A DNA stretch of 64,000 nucleotides, taken from positions 36,348,324 to 36,412,323 of the forward strand of contig CM042085.1 of NCBI GenBank assembly GCA_023512835.1, given 5' to 3'. The notes beneath the pieces were generated by a model that searched no databases, was not told the origin of the DNA, and worked only from the letters and a program-made list of their open reading frames with translations. The translations under genes were made by a program, and so were the position numbers. Shown here in pieces: positions 24,285 to 36,123 of the stretch; position 1 is the first letter of the stretch, and every line of letters begins with the position of its first letter. This DNA is from Taxillus chinensis. Its lineage: Eukaryota; Streptophyta; Magnoliopsida; Santalales; Loranthaceae.

Positions 24285-24714
24285 ACGTGCTGCTAGGGTT
24301 TGCAAATGAGAAATCCCCTAATTTTTAACCCCTTTTTCTTTATATATTTTCCCACATAATCAAAACGACGTAATTTTGATTAAGTGAATCCCCACACCAA
24401 AATGACGTAGTTTTGATTAATTAAAAGCCCAAGATCTAAAAGCCCAAGGGCCAAGGTTTTCTAACCCATCTTTTAAGCTCAACAGCCAATTCATTAAGCC
24501 CAACAAATATTAAAATAAATCCCTCAAATAAATATTATTTATGATATGTGAAATTCCCAAAAATACCCCTCGGGGCCTCGAACTCCAACTTGAGCCCAAG
24601 TATAGTCAAAATTCTCCATTCGATTAGCACATCATTGTTTTGATGTTCATTCTCTAAGACAAGGTCTCTTACTTAAGGCTAACTCCAAGAACTCCTCAAA
24701 CACGGGTCTTTACA
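22367..24714 (-). mobile_element. solo LTR-C, 2348 bp
   Basis: On the plus strand it reads TGTCACGCCCC...GGGTCTTTACA. An exact 5-bp target duplication, TGAAG, flanks it (22362-22366 and 24715-24719), and the RNase H frame continues on both sides. No internal genes are present, so it formed by LTR-LTR recombination. It holds a long CT microsatellite (about 24208-24282), the ACGT near-palindromes (near 24359-24417) and the hairpin region near 23718-23760. The leader donor that reads GAG/GTAGGG in the other copy reads GAGGAAGGG here. A second LTR-C lies at 44254-46497. Confidence 0.93.
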
Positions 24715-25028
24715 TGAAGTCTTGGCAACATTACCTACTGGGAGAAATTTGTGGTATACACTGACCACAAGAGCCTACAAGACATCTTCACCCGGAGGGA
24801 TTTGAATTTGAGATAGAGGAGATGGGTGGAGTACTTGAAGATGTTTGACTTTACACTCTCCTACACACCGAAAGGGGAATGTAGTTGCGGATGCCGAGTA
24901 GAAAGGAAAAGATGAGGTTTCCATGAGAGAATGGAAAATGATGGAATAGTTAGCAGTGCTGCAGGTACAGCCTGATTTTAACAGTGGGGAATCAGTCCTA
25001 TGTTCTATTGCTGTAATGCCAGAGTTAT
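24715..25028 (+). pseudogene. G1 pol part 2: end of RNase H
   Basis: This continues RNase H after the solo LTR: SWQHYLLGE, then RRWVEYLK and FDFTLSYTP-like sequence in shifting frames, as in the G2 copy near 16920-17080. It is cut at 25028 by solo LTR-D1. Confidence 0.8.
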
Positions 25029-26537
25029 TGACGAACGCGGATTTTATAGCGTCACCCTAAAAGAGTAAAACTAATGTCATTTAAATCCCTTCTCCAAAAA
25101 TTATTAATTCCCTTAGTTAATGCTAAATAGAACAGCAGTAAGAAAGGGTCGATCCCACAGAGATTACCAGGTTATCTAGCTTTTAAACTCAAACCACCAA
25201 ATTATTCTTGCTTCAAATAAAGTCTTGGCAAATAAATTGTGTTCTCTTCAAAGAATTAAATTATATCTACTGAAATCTGAATTGTAATGGAAACAACTAG
25301 AAAACGTTGGAGTTTTGAATCAAGGATTAAGGCATCTAGGGTCACAATTTCACTTCCCTATGTTATCTCTATTGAATCATGATTATTGGGATTGTTTCAT
25401 TGAAAACATGCTAAACATGAGCCAAGGTACTACAATGGTCATTGTCAGTCCTTTTAAGTGTTATATGCCTGAATGGTCATCAAAACATAAACATGCAAAG
25501 CCAATAAATCATACTTGTAAAAGGATAATGATCACACCAATTACAAATAAGTTATGAATCTCAATCCGCCCCAGACTAGGGCTAAGAATCCTAGGTGTAT
25601 ACTTCCTAGAGATAGAAGAATAAGAACATATTCATAAAACATGTAAAACTCAATCATCCAAACCCAATATCCATAAATTCAGCACAGCAACAAGGGGGCT
25701 ACATTGCTCCCCTAGATTAAAAGACTCCTCACGCAAGATTACAAGCAAACACTAACAGGAAAAACTCAACATCTTCTTTTAATCACCCACGTAGGAGAGC
25801 TTCAATCCAAGTTTCCAAAATCACGGCTGCTCCCTAGGTTTCCTTCAAAAATGTGAAACCCTGCAAAAATCTCTAAAAACGTGAAGCCCCTAACGTGTTG
25901 TGTAGCCTCTAACGCGTTGTCCCCTCCTTATATATCTACTGGATGGGCCTGAATGCTTGTATTATAAAGTGTGCCCTAACCCATTATGCAACTTATCAAA
26001 ACGACGTAGTTTTGATAAGTGACACTTCCAACATTAAAATCTCTCAATCTAAGCACAATATGAACAAGGTTTTTTAGGAAAGAATGATCATCATAACAAA
26101 ACGACTGAATCGGTGCAAAAATATGGCTGCACGTCAATTTGAACGTCATATTCCCAATTGGCGTGCAGCTCCAAATTAGGTGAAATTCTTCCCCAAGCTT
26201 CCTTGCATCATGTAGAAGGTTGGTATGCAGTAATATGCTTGCACGCCAATTGGTCCAATTGGAATTCAAGGCCTTTGGCTCTGAAACTTCTGTGGAAAGT
26301 AGAGGACATCATTCTGAGAAACTTTAGTTCTGCACGCCAATTAATGTGAGGTCATCTACTTGGTCAAAATTAATCTCCAAAATCTGACAAAACAGCCTAA
26401 AAGCGCATGTATATGCAAATAGCATCTTCCTAGGGGTTAGAGCAAATATAAATGAAATATGATACAATAAGGCTCTAATCATGCTCTTAAACACCCCTAA
26501 ATAGGCAATAGAATAACGGCATAAATGCATGTTATCA
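25029..26537 (-). mobile_element. solo LTR-D1, 1509 bp
   Basis: The plus strand starts TGACGAACGCGG and ends ATGTTATCA; the flanks are exact GTTAT duplications (25024-25028 and 26538-26542). Because LTR-D2 shows its polypurine tract next to the TGATAA end, D1 is read on the minus strand. Its minus strand carries the promoter module of LTR-B and LTR-C: hairpin motifs near 26130-26340, the ACGT palindrome at 25995-26016 with arms extended to CTTATCAAAAC, and a TATATAA at about 25930. A GTCGATCCCACAG block lies near 25150. Confidence 0.88.
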
Positions 26538-27972
26538 GTTATACCAGCGTGTCCGTGAGGGATAGTTGGGGGACGTGGACTGTGAAGTGATCCGGGCCCA
26601 GATAGAGGCCTGAACCGTATGAGAAATGGACAGAAGGAACTAAGCATGAGCTGAGATTTCGGGGCGCTTGATAGTACCGCCCTCCTTACGTGAGGATGTG
26701 ATGAAGGGTTTCATCATTCCCGTTTGGTTGTGCATCCGGGAGGAACTATGATGTATCATGTCGTGCGAGCACAGTTCTGGTGGCCAAGACTGAAGAGGTG
26801 TATAGCAGAGTTTGTTTCTAGGTGCCTTACTTGTCAATAAGTAAAGGCAGAGCACCAACGACCTGCTGGTCAGTTACAGCCATTGCCTTGTGGCTGAGTG
26901 GAAGTGGGAGCATATTACCATGGATTTTGTGACAGAACTTCCTACCACTTCTGAGAGGAAGGATATGATTTGGGTCATTATAGACTGATTGACTAAATCG
27001 GCCCATTTCTTGGCTATTCGGGAGCGAGACTACATTGGAACATTGAGCCAGTTGTATGTTGATGAGATTGTGCGATTGCATGGAGTGCCTTTGTCTATTG
27101 TTTCAGACAGGGATGCACGGTTTACATCTCGGTTTTGGGGAGGTTTGCAAGAAGCATTGGGAACACAGCTTAATTTGAGTACTGCTTTCCATCCTGAGAC
27201 TGATGATTAGTCAGAGAGGACCATTCAAACATTGGAAGACTTGTTGAGAGCTTGTGTGCTTGATTTTGGGGGATCATGGGCTTCTCACCTACCTTTGGTA
27301 TAGTTTGCCTATAATAACAGCTACCAGGCTTACATAGGGATGGCCCCGTTTGAGGCATTGTATGGCAGACCTTGTTGGTCTCCATTGTGTTGGGTAGAAG
27401 CTGGAGAGGCAGCTATATTGGGACCTCAATTGGTCCAAGAGGCTACAGCAAAAGTCCAACTGATTAGGCAGTGCCTTCTTACGGCCCAGTGTAGACGAAA
27501 GTCTTATGCGGATCGCCGATGCAGACCATTGGAGTTTTTGGTTGGAGACCACGTGTTTCTTCGTGTTTGTCCACGGATGGGGCATAAGAGATTTGGAAAG
27601 GGATCCAAGTTATCTCCACGATACATTGAACCGTTTGAGATTTTGAGCAGAGTTGGACCTATTACTTATAGGTTGGCATTACCTCCCAATTTGAGCAGAG
27701 TTCATGATCTTTTCCATGTATCCCAGTTGCAGAAATACCATCTAGATCCCACACATGTGCTGGATTGGAGTACCCTGGATATTGGGGAGGATGTGACGAC
27801 TGTTGAGGCACCAATCCGTATTTTGGATAGGTGCGTGAAGCAGCTGCAAGGTAAGACTATTCCGTTGGTTCGGGTGTTGTGGAAACACCGAGGTATGGAG
27901 GAAGAGACTTGGGAACATGAGGCTGAGATGCATGCTCACTACCCTGACCTGTTCGAGGACGAACAACCCTGA
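26538..27972 (+). pseudogene. G1 pol part 3: integrase with chromodomain-like tail
   Basis: It resumes after LTR-D1. The zinc-binding region is HPGGTMMYH ... SRCLTCQ (about 26735-26840). The core has [34 protein letters not shown] and FHPETDD, with a stop replacing the next residue before SERT. From 27340 to 27972 a clean 210-codon frame covers the C-terminal half: FEALYGRP, SYADRR, VFLRV, SPRYIEPFEIL, HDLFHVSQLQKY and the tail APIRILDR...IPLVRVLW...EEETWE...FEDE. This is the best-preserved coding stretch of G1. Confidence 0.9.
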
Positions 27973-28151
27973 AGGGGGGAGGAAGGCAAACATCAACATA
28001 GTCATCAACCCTGACCTGTTTCTTTTGACATCGTTGAATGATCATGTAGTGTATTGATTGTTATTGGAGGTCTCTTTATTGATTGTGGTTGTTGTTTCCT
28101 TTCATTCCAAGTTTTCTTTTTGAGGACGAAAAGTCTTTAAAGGGGAGAGGA
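27973..28151 (+). other. G1 3' untranslated region and polypurine tract
   Basis: Non-coding, with GAGGACGAAAAGTC shortly before the tract AAAGGGGAGAGGA, which abuts the 3' LTR at 28152. Confidence 0.85.
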
Positions 28152-29802
28152 TGTAAGGACCCGTATTTGAGGGGCCTCGGAGATAGCCTTGAGTTAGAGA
28201 CCTTATTTTAACAAATGGATATCGGCACGATGATGTGCTCATCAAATAGAGAATTTTGACTGTACTTGGACTAAATTTGGGATTTGAGGCCCCGAGGGGT
28301 ATTTTTGGGATTTCACAAATAATTTTATATTCCCTTTTAAATTACCTGGGTTTGTATTTTGAGCTTTGGGTCTCCCTTCAAGGGAAAACCCAATATGAGA
28401 GAGTGGGCTATTTTGCCTTTCTTCTTGGGTCTACACTTGGGTTTACTTAACCACCATTGGGCCGCATTTGGTATTGGGCTTCTATTAAAAAAATAATAAA
28501 AAAGAAAGAAAATAGGAGAAAAAAAGGGAAAAAAAGAGCAAAAGGAAAACAAAACCCTACTCATTGTTGGCGACCGACCCGAGAGAGAGAGAGAGAGGAT
28601 CTGCAAATTCCGACTAAGGGAAAGAGAGGCCCGAGGCCTGAGGAAGAGAAGGAGAAAACGATCCGGAGGCTGGAAGGGAGATTTCCGGCGATCAAGGATC
28701 TCTTCATGTGGTCGGAAGCTAATTCCTGGGAGAATTTCTTTTTGCAACACTTCGAGGTAGGGATTTCAAGTTTGTCTCTATGCCATCTCTTTTTTACGAT
28801 TCTAGAAAACAAAATTTATGTGACATGATCTGGGATGTTAAGAAGAGATTTTTAAATATATTGAGTTTCTGAATTTCACCTTGAGCCTATGGACGATCTG
28901 GGGTTTTTGTCTGAGTTTTCTGAATTTCTGAATTTCTGCGTGCATTATTTGTGCTTTTGGGTTAGGGGTCATTTGTATACCCATTGTCTTAAGATTATTT
29001 AGATGAAGAATTTTGGGGAAACCCTGTATCTGGTTTGGCTAAGGCCTCTGGTATTGGGAAATCAAAATGAGAGTGAGGTCAAAGTTGGGTTTAGACCCAG
29101 TTTACGGACTTAGAATCTCAATAACTTCTAAACTAAAACGAATTTGAGGTTGGTCCTTTAGGGAAAAGTGATTAGAATGACAAAAAGAGAGGTTTAGGAG
29201 CCTGCCCATGAGAATGACTTTTTCACTTCAGATTCATTCTTGCTCCAAATTGCCCCAAATTTTAGGTGGAGCTTCCTTAGAGGCATATGAGTTAAAATAC
29301 CCCTGCCCGTGTGAATGACCTTTTCACGTGCAACCTTATTTTTGACTAAAAATCATCCCTGAACCTTCGGGATGGTTAGAATGATGTTCGGGTTGATTTG
29401 CCTACGCCCGCGACAATATGTTGTCACGTGCGGCTTGTTTTGGGCTCCCCTTGAGGTGGATAAGCTTCCTTTGAAAGGTTGTTGATGATCTCGACTATGA
29501 GTGTGAGGAATGTGTGGACTTTAGGGACCATGAGGAGTTAGGTGATGTTATATGTGATGATTTGATTGTTACGAGACTATCTCGTTGTTTTACATTCCGA
29601 GTTGAGTTTTTGTATGCAAAATAAGTTGCATGTCTGAGTTGTGCCTTTGAGTTGTGTTTATGAGCTTCCGGTTGAGTTGCACGGATTCTGTTGAATTGTG
29701 CTTAATGAGTTAAGCTTACTGAATTGTACTGCATTTGTTGAGTTATGTTTATTGAGTTGAGATTGTTGAGTTGTATATGTTGAAATGTGTATGTTGAAGA
29801 CC
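28152..29802 (+). repeat. G1 3' LTR (LTR-A), left part
   Basis: It matches 7472-9125 of the 5' LTR. G3 interrupts it at 29802/29803 within the GTTGAGTT-rich stretch; the remaining part is 37994-38720. The leader donor is at 28757. Confidence 0.92.
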
Positions 29803-31667
29803 TGTCACGCCCCGGATTTCCAACCCGAGGAAACCGGTACGTGACTCCCCTTGTACCCACACGGAGGGCAAAGGGGTTAGGGTGCAAACCCCGAACATAA
29901 CATTTTAAACATCCACAACACATTCAAGACAGTAAAGTAAATAAAAGCAATCCACAATCCAAACCAGTCTTTATTACAACAAAATCCTCTTTTCAATCCA
30001 TCCCCACTGGGTTTACATCAACTCCCACAAAATAACATAAATGAAAGACAGTAAAGTAAATAGGGTCTTCCACCTTGGGGTCCCACCTAACGCCTGTATG
30101 TTCCTGAAAGAAAACACAACATAGAGGGAGGGGTGAGCAACCACAGCTCAGTAGGGATCATGTCTCCCCAACCCATCCCATGCTCCTAGCGTCTACATGA
30201 GTGTGTACAGGTGCAATGTAGTGACAATAAGATATAAACAGGTTGTGTTCCACAATCACACGGCACACACATATCCACAGCCATACCGGCTTAGCCATAT
30301 AGGCTAACATATCCACAGCCACTCAGGCTTAGCCACACGGGCTAACATATCCACGACCATATAGGCTTAGCCACACGGGCTAACATATCCACGGCCATGT
30401 AGGCTTAGCCACACGGGCTAACATATCCACGGCCATATAGGCTTAGCCACACGGGCTAACATATCCACGGCCATATAGGCTTAGCCACATGGGCTAACAG
30501 TTCCAGTCCCGGGCTTCCACAGCCACCGGGTTCCACGAACACAGCATACAAGGTCACTCAGGCATTAAACCAAACACGTAGCATACACACTTTCACAGGC
30601 ATAATACCAAACACTTAGTTCGCACAGCCCATCAGGCATAAAATCAAACACTTGACATGCGAGTCTCACGGTGTATTTTACCAAACGCTTAACAGGCATA
30701 CATTCACCAACCCACAAACCCAGCCACACAGGCATATTATCAAACACATACTAGGCATATTCCCACAGACATATCCACACAGGCATTTTATCGAACACTT
30801 AATATGCACACCATCCAACACTAGAATACATCAAAAACTGCCATTGAAGGCCAATATCCATATAGGAGATCACACCTATATGGATTACATATATATATAT
30901 ACATGTTAAACTCCATAATCTGCCCTAGAACCCTAGGGCAGAGGAGGATTTAGGAAGAACAGAACCCCTACCTCAAGTAAAACGCAACAACACAGCAATG
31001 TCCCGATCCCACGTCGAACGCCGTCCACCCACGAAGCACCGACCACCCACGCAAGACGCCCGGCAGCAACCAGGAGCTCTCCTTCCCTCTCTCTCTCTCT
31101 CTCTGCGACGGCTGGTGGAGCAACAAACCCTAACCCTAAAACAGAGGGGGCTTCTCCTCCTTATATAGACAACACAACATCAAAACGACGTAGTTTTGAT
31201 TAAGTGAATCCCAGGACCAAAACGACGTAGTTTTGATTACACCAGTTAGCACCTTTCCGCACCCATATAGGCCAAAATACTCAGAATTTCAACATGGTCC
31301 TTTGGAGAAAGATCATTAGAATGTCAAAACCAAGGGAACCATGCAAAAATATGGCTGCACGCCAATTTGCACGTGAATTCCCCAATTCACGTGCAACTCC
31401 ATATGCACTCCAAATGCTCTCAAACTTCACCCCTAGCCTCCTAGCATCATTTAGAAAACAACCACACTTGCACGTGAATTGGACCCATTTCACGTGCACC
31501 TCACATACACGTCCGTTTGGCCCGAAACTTCGTGGTAGATAGAGGACATCATTCTAAGCATCTTTCCTTTTGCACGTGAATTCATTTGACCCCATTCACT
31601 AGGTCAAAATCTAGAAAAACTACTCAGAAGGCAAAACTGTGACTAACTCAAGGTACGGGTCCTTACA
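29803..31667 (-). repeat. G3 3' LTR (LTR-B), 1865 bp
   Basis: TG/CA ends with a polypurine tract beside it on the minus strand. Contains the 38-bp minisatellite (30275-30498), a CT run near 31087-31104, a telobox (AAACCCTAACCCTAA near 31124), a TATA box, ACGT palindromes (31179-31200 and near 31217-31237) and the G-box hairpin at 31367-31396. Confidence 0.92.
30275..30498. repeat. 38-bp minisatellite, six copies, in G3 3' LTR
   Basis: Unit: CCACGGCCATATAGGCTTAG followed by CCACACGGGCTAACATAT. The first two units are the most divergent. The 5' LTR has six units at 36598-36820, and the truncated LTR-B copy has four at 46971-47119. Confidence 0.9.
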
Positions 31668-33835
31668 TCCTCTCCCCCTTAAGACTTTTCGTCCTCGAAA
31701 AGAAATGACATACGAGGAAAACAAACTCAAGCTACCCATTTGCCACCCGGTAAGCCACCACACCCAAATGGGTCATACACCGCACACAAGACATAACAAA
31801 CATAACAAAGTGTGTCGACAACCGACCATATTCCCTCCATAGGACGTGTCGTCCGCGAAAAGACAATACACTTTCCCTAATGCACATGCTGATGCACATT
31901 GTCCACAACCATTCACATACCCGCGAATGAAGATATCACACAATAACACACATGAAGGCACGTACCCACAGACCCAATACAACACAGCAATGATAGGGAA
32001 ACACATATTCTAATCTCACAAATAACCCTTGTTCTCCTCACCTAACACATGTCACAAGTATTCACGTCACGACGGTATAAGACATATACGCCCATCACCA
32101 ACACGTTTAACAGATCACATAGGTCACAGAGCAACTCACATCATAAACACCACCACAAGGAACAACTCACAAACAAAACAACTACTACACGTTTAACGTT
32201 CCACCGCCCATTCACCAACATCATACAAACTCATCCACAGGGAGTGTCCTCACAACCTTTCCACCTTTGGACTTTTCGTCCCCGAAAAGAGAAATCAAGT
32301 AGTAAACATCACGAGAAGATCAAAGCAACACATAACACCCAGGAGCACAACCAAAACTAGAGCTTGGCCAATTAGCGTGCTGACAACAACTCATGTGAGC
32401 AAGTCTAACAATAGTGAGGTCGAGAAACCTCCCACAGAGTCGCTAAGACCCCGACAACCGAACAAGGCCAACACCATAAGCCTATGCATGAAGTATCCAT
32501 TCGCTAGAATTCATATGATTGAACGAGAAGTCACTACATCGACATAGCAAGGTATTCGGCGTTAGACGCCTACTCGTGTCACAATAGGACCAACACTCCA
32601 CAATGTAAAATACCTAACAATGACACCACTGAGATTTGATGTCAACGGACACTAACAATTTACAACGCAGCCACACTCCATATGTAGACCTTACCCGGAC
32701 AGCAAACACAAAGAGGTCACAAGGAAACACAAACAAACAAGAGAAAAGCATTATGCAAACCACAATCACAGTCCCACACAGGGATATCACCACAGCAGCA
32801 CCTGCATCACAGCTGAAACCGCCTCACTCTATAGCGATACACGCAACAACAGAACCCAACCAATGCCAAAGGGAACTCAAGATGACTTACAATCCAGGAC
32901 ACAACTACGGCAGGATGAAGTTTGCTCTCCACCAATTCGGTCACAGTCAACAAGACGCCCAACGGAGTCCAAGGAGTAACTCAAAACAACAAATGCAGTA
33001 CCATACACAACCACAGCAAGACCAAAATCCACCATCCTGCTATCACCTCTCACCGACCGTGAGGGTTGACTAAAAGAAGTCTGTGAACCAGAACAGAACC
33101 AGAACACTACACTATAACAGCTCTCGGACACTTCGTGCTAGCATCCTTGATCAAGGTTAAATAGGTATCCACTAAGGTCCCACAGCCAGCATACTAACTG
33201 AGGCATACACTACAGCCCAAGTGTTAACGCCTTTCCGAGTCGGCAAACACCAAACGCAATGAAGTGGAACTTATCCTCTAACATCGGTGAAGTATAACTA
33301 ACACGCTCTCTCTCGACCAGGAAAAATCCCCCCACCTGCAACAAGACAATTGATCCCTCCGTGTCGCCATTCACAGTCACAAGGGAGTTCTTTGCCTCTA
33401 TGACATACTCCACCTCATGGCCTACCAACTCCCCTATACCAACCATCGCGTTCCATCTCGATACACCAACAAAAGTCTCAAATACACCGACACCTTGATG
33501 GCGTGAACCATCTCACTTACCGTGTGATACTACACATGAAAGGTTTTCGAGGAGAACAGATATAGATCACCCGCCTACCACCACCGCTCCAAAACATACA
33601 CCCTTGTGATATCCGCCCGACATAAATCTCTCCCCCAGGGAGTAGCACTAATACCCTTTTTAAGCAAAACTGCCACCGACTCATAAATAACACTAATACC
33701 CTTTTCCTAGCTTATCAACACTTTAATATTAAACATCACACCAGATAAGGAATAATATTAATAACATCACATCTAACACTTTTCTTCATCCCCACACCAC
33801 AGTTAATATGCCACTACACCACGCCTCATCCTCCT
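31668..33835 (-). other. G3 extended 3' non-coding region with repeated hairpin
   Basis: In G2 only about 0.3 kb separates pol from the LTR; here the interval is about 2.2 kb. The hairpin CTTTTCGTCCTCGAAAAG occurs at 31685-31702, with related copies at 31846-31862 and 32272-32289, each resembling the pre-polypurine segment of G1 and G2. The plus strand is rich in A and C throughout. Open stretches on the plus strand (for example 32636-33073) look like products of this skew. Confidence 0.55.
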
Positions 33836-34108
33836 CTACACATATGTGTCACAACACCCACACGTAGCAACTCTGCTATATGCCTTTACCGCATATGCAA
33901 CACATACAACAACACAATACCCCATTTTGTAGCACACAAGCAATGAAACACAAAACACCTGACGAGTAGACGTACCACCCATACACCTTCTCTCCTCCTC
34001 TAAGCCTACTTCCCACAAGATACGAATCAAAGGAATGGCCCTACCAAGCCAAAGTACACCCTCCGCCCCTAGAGAAAGATAGCCCGAACAAGGCCTGCCA
34101 AATCTCAC
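33836..34108 (-). pseudogene. G3 remnant of pol C-terminus
   Basis: Within this minus-strand stretch, LGRAIPLIRILW followed by EEER matches the chromodomain-like tail GRAIPLVRVLW...EEETWE of G2. Surrounding residues do not match. It shows that G3 derives from a full element by internal deletion and decay. Confidence 0.6.
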
Positions 34109-35086
34109 TTGCTTACCTCCTTTTTACCAAATTGATGCACCGGGCATAACCCTCAAAACCCACTCATAGCCGCTAGTTCATTTCTAGAACACCGCACATT
34201 TCATACATGCACAAACTGGTTTCACAACATATCTGTTTTACATTACTCGGTGTTTTTCGACACACCATAAGCACGACACATAGCTACCGCTTGGCCATCC
34301 GAGAACCCATAACACCTATATAGTCACTAATCAAGAACTAGCAACGACCAGCCTAGCCAACAAGTCAACACCTCATGGACCCAAGGAGCGGCTATACTAG
34401 CCGTGTTTTCCTCCTTGAACCACAACACTTGGAAAGGTAACCATAGGAATATCCCTTCCATGTAGTATTCCAACATATACCTCTATCCGCATAAAAACAC
34501 ATTTATATTACTCAAGGTTGCCAAGGAGGGGTCACACAACAACCCACAAGCCATCACCTCACACCTCAAGCTCTACTAGCTAGCCAGTCTAAATTTCCTC
34601 CCACTAGAAAAAAAGGTTGCCTACAAGAGTTGGTTGCTTTGATTATCCACATGTGCCAAAATTGAATATCACTCACTTATAAAATCAACACCCATTTTTT
34701 TTTATTAGTTACTCATTATTCTTCCAGGGCGTTATGAATCTATATTTACTCTTTTTACTTATTTATTTCTTAACAGGTTACCAACCACATCCATTCGAAA
34801 TGCTAACTCAAACGTGACATGATAAAGTCCACCCTGCCTCACATAACTAGTACGAGACTCAACCGATAACCCACCAAAGGGGCACGATACCACCAATGAA
34901 GTTCTGTCTTGCTCTTCTACGGGCCTCACTAGCTAGTCCTCCAACATCACTCCCGGTCTATCAAGACGGATCGTACGAAGACGTCCTACTTTTCCACGGA
35001 GGCAACACCGGCACGCTTCTTGGCACACTCTCTTTTCCAATGTCCCGGTTGTCCACAACCAAGCGCAACCCTTTGGGAAACGGGGC

Positions 35087-35305
35087 TCAAACGGGAGTGT
35101 TGAGGGCTGACAGCCCTCGGCGTACCTCGCTCCTGATCAGTTGTCGAATTGCATCCCTCACCTCTGGAATAATCGAGCTCAAGACGCCAACCTCTGCCGT
35201 GATTAGTCTATCACCTTCAGCCTGCAGCTCTCTCACTTGCCCAACCTGGGTCGCGGCCTCCTCTGTTACCTCAATAGTCGCACGGCTTATAGTTTCCAGA
35301 AACAT
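35087..35305 (-). pseudogene. G3 remnant of gag N-terminus
   Basis: A 72-residue frame containing PEVRDAIRQLIRSEVRRGL resembles the charged gag segment VRELREGLRQDVREEVRREM of G2. No capsid or zinc-knuckle sequence follows. Roughly 1 kb separates it from the pol remnant, where a complete element would have about 4 kb. Confidence 0.5.
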
Positions 35306-36108
35306 TGGTTAAGCGAAAAGGTAGCGCTCCAGATTAACACTAAATGATCTCAACAATCGCGAGACCACTACCGACTAAGCAGCTTAAGCTATAACACGCA
35401 TTATTACCACACAAATTTACAAATTTACCAAACAAATTGCACAGACTATACAAATTTACACTCCATCGCACTGCTCATAACCTCGTTTATTGCACACCAT
35501 GCCAAACAAATCACATGCTCAATCATTCACAAAACACCAACATTATTACATATTTAATTTAATGTATTTATTTATTTATTTTTTTCTTGATTATTATTAT
35601 TTTATTTTATTAACAGTTCACATTTCACAAGCTTCACGTTCACAAGCACTCAGTTTCAATACCACAATTTTTTTTTTCCATGTTTTCATGCTCGAACCAT
35701 CACAAATTCTTTTCCATGTTATCACGTTCAAACCATTTATCCATGCAATTACACACACTGCACACATTTCAGTTCTCATTAAACCACATTGCACAAACAG
35801 CAATTCCACAAGCACACAGCTCAAGTTGTCATAAAATCAGAGTTAATCAGAGTTGCACAGATTAAAACATGTTCTTCATATTTTCTCTCACATGCTTTAT
35901 CTCGGTTACCCACACAATCACACAAAGACAACAAATGCAACTAGTGCCCTAATGCCAATGCATGCAAACCCTACCTCAGGTCTGGACTACCCCAAGTACA
36001 CCTTAGAGGCTCAAAGAGGACCATGTTGATCGGGCATGTCCCTCCAGGCTCCTCCAAAGGACTCAAGATAACCGAGATCCGCCCACTACCCTAGGCCAAC
36101 TAGACCAT

Positions 36109-36120
36109 GCTCTGATACCA
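36109..36120 (-). other. G3 primer binding site, initiator tRNA-Met
   Basis: TGGTATCAGAGC on the minus strand, three bases from the LTR. Intact, unlike the altered G2 site. Confidence 0.88.
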
Positions 36121-36123
36121 TAT

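Noticed and set aside
25029..26537. DNA transposon with TGA/TCA ends
   Set aside because: The 5-bp duplication, TG/CA ends, promoter module and TATA box fit a solo LTR better; no long terminal inverted repeat.
28457..28828. 123-codon plus-strand ORF in the G1 3' LTR
   Set aside because: Lys/Glu/Arg-rich translation of a purine-rich leader within an LTR, crossing the predicted splice donor.
30275..30498. possible CRISPR array
   Set aside because: The 38-bp units are contiguous with no unique spacers, lie in a plant LTR and recur in three LTR copies; it is a minisatellite.
32636..33073. 145-codon plus-strand ORF inside G3
   Set aside because: Antisense to G3, with Thr/Gln/His-rich composition explained by the A/C strand bias.
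34896..35312. 138-codon plus-strand ORF in G3
   Set aside because: Antisense shadow of the gag remnant and its upstream region.
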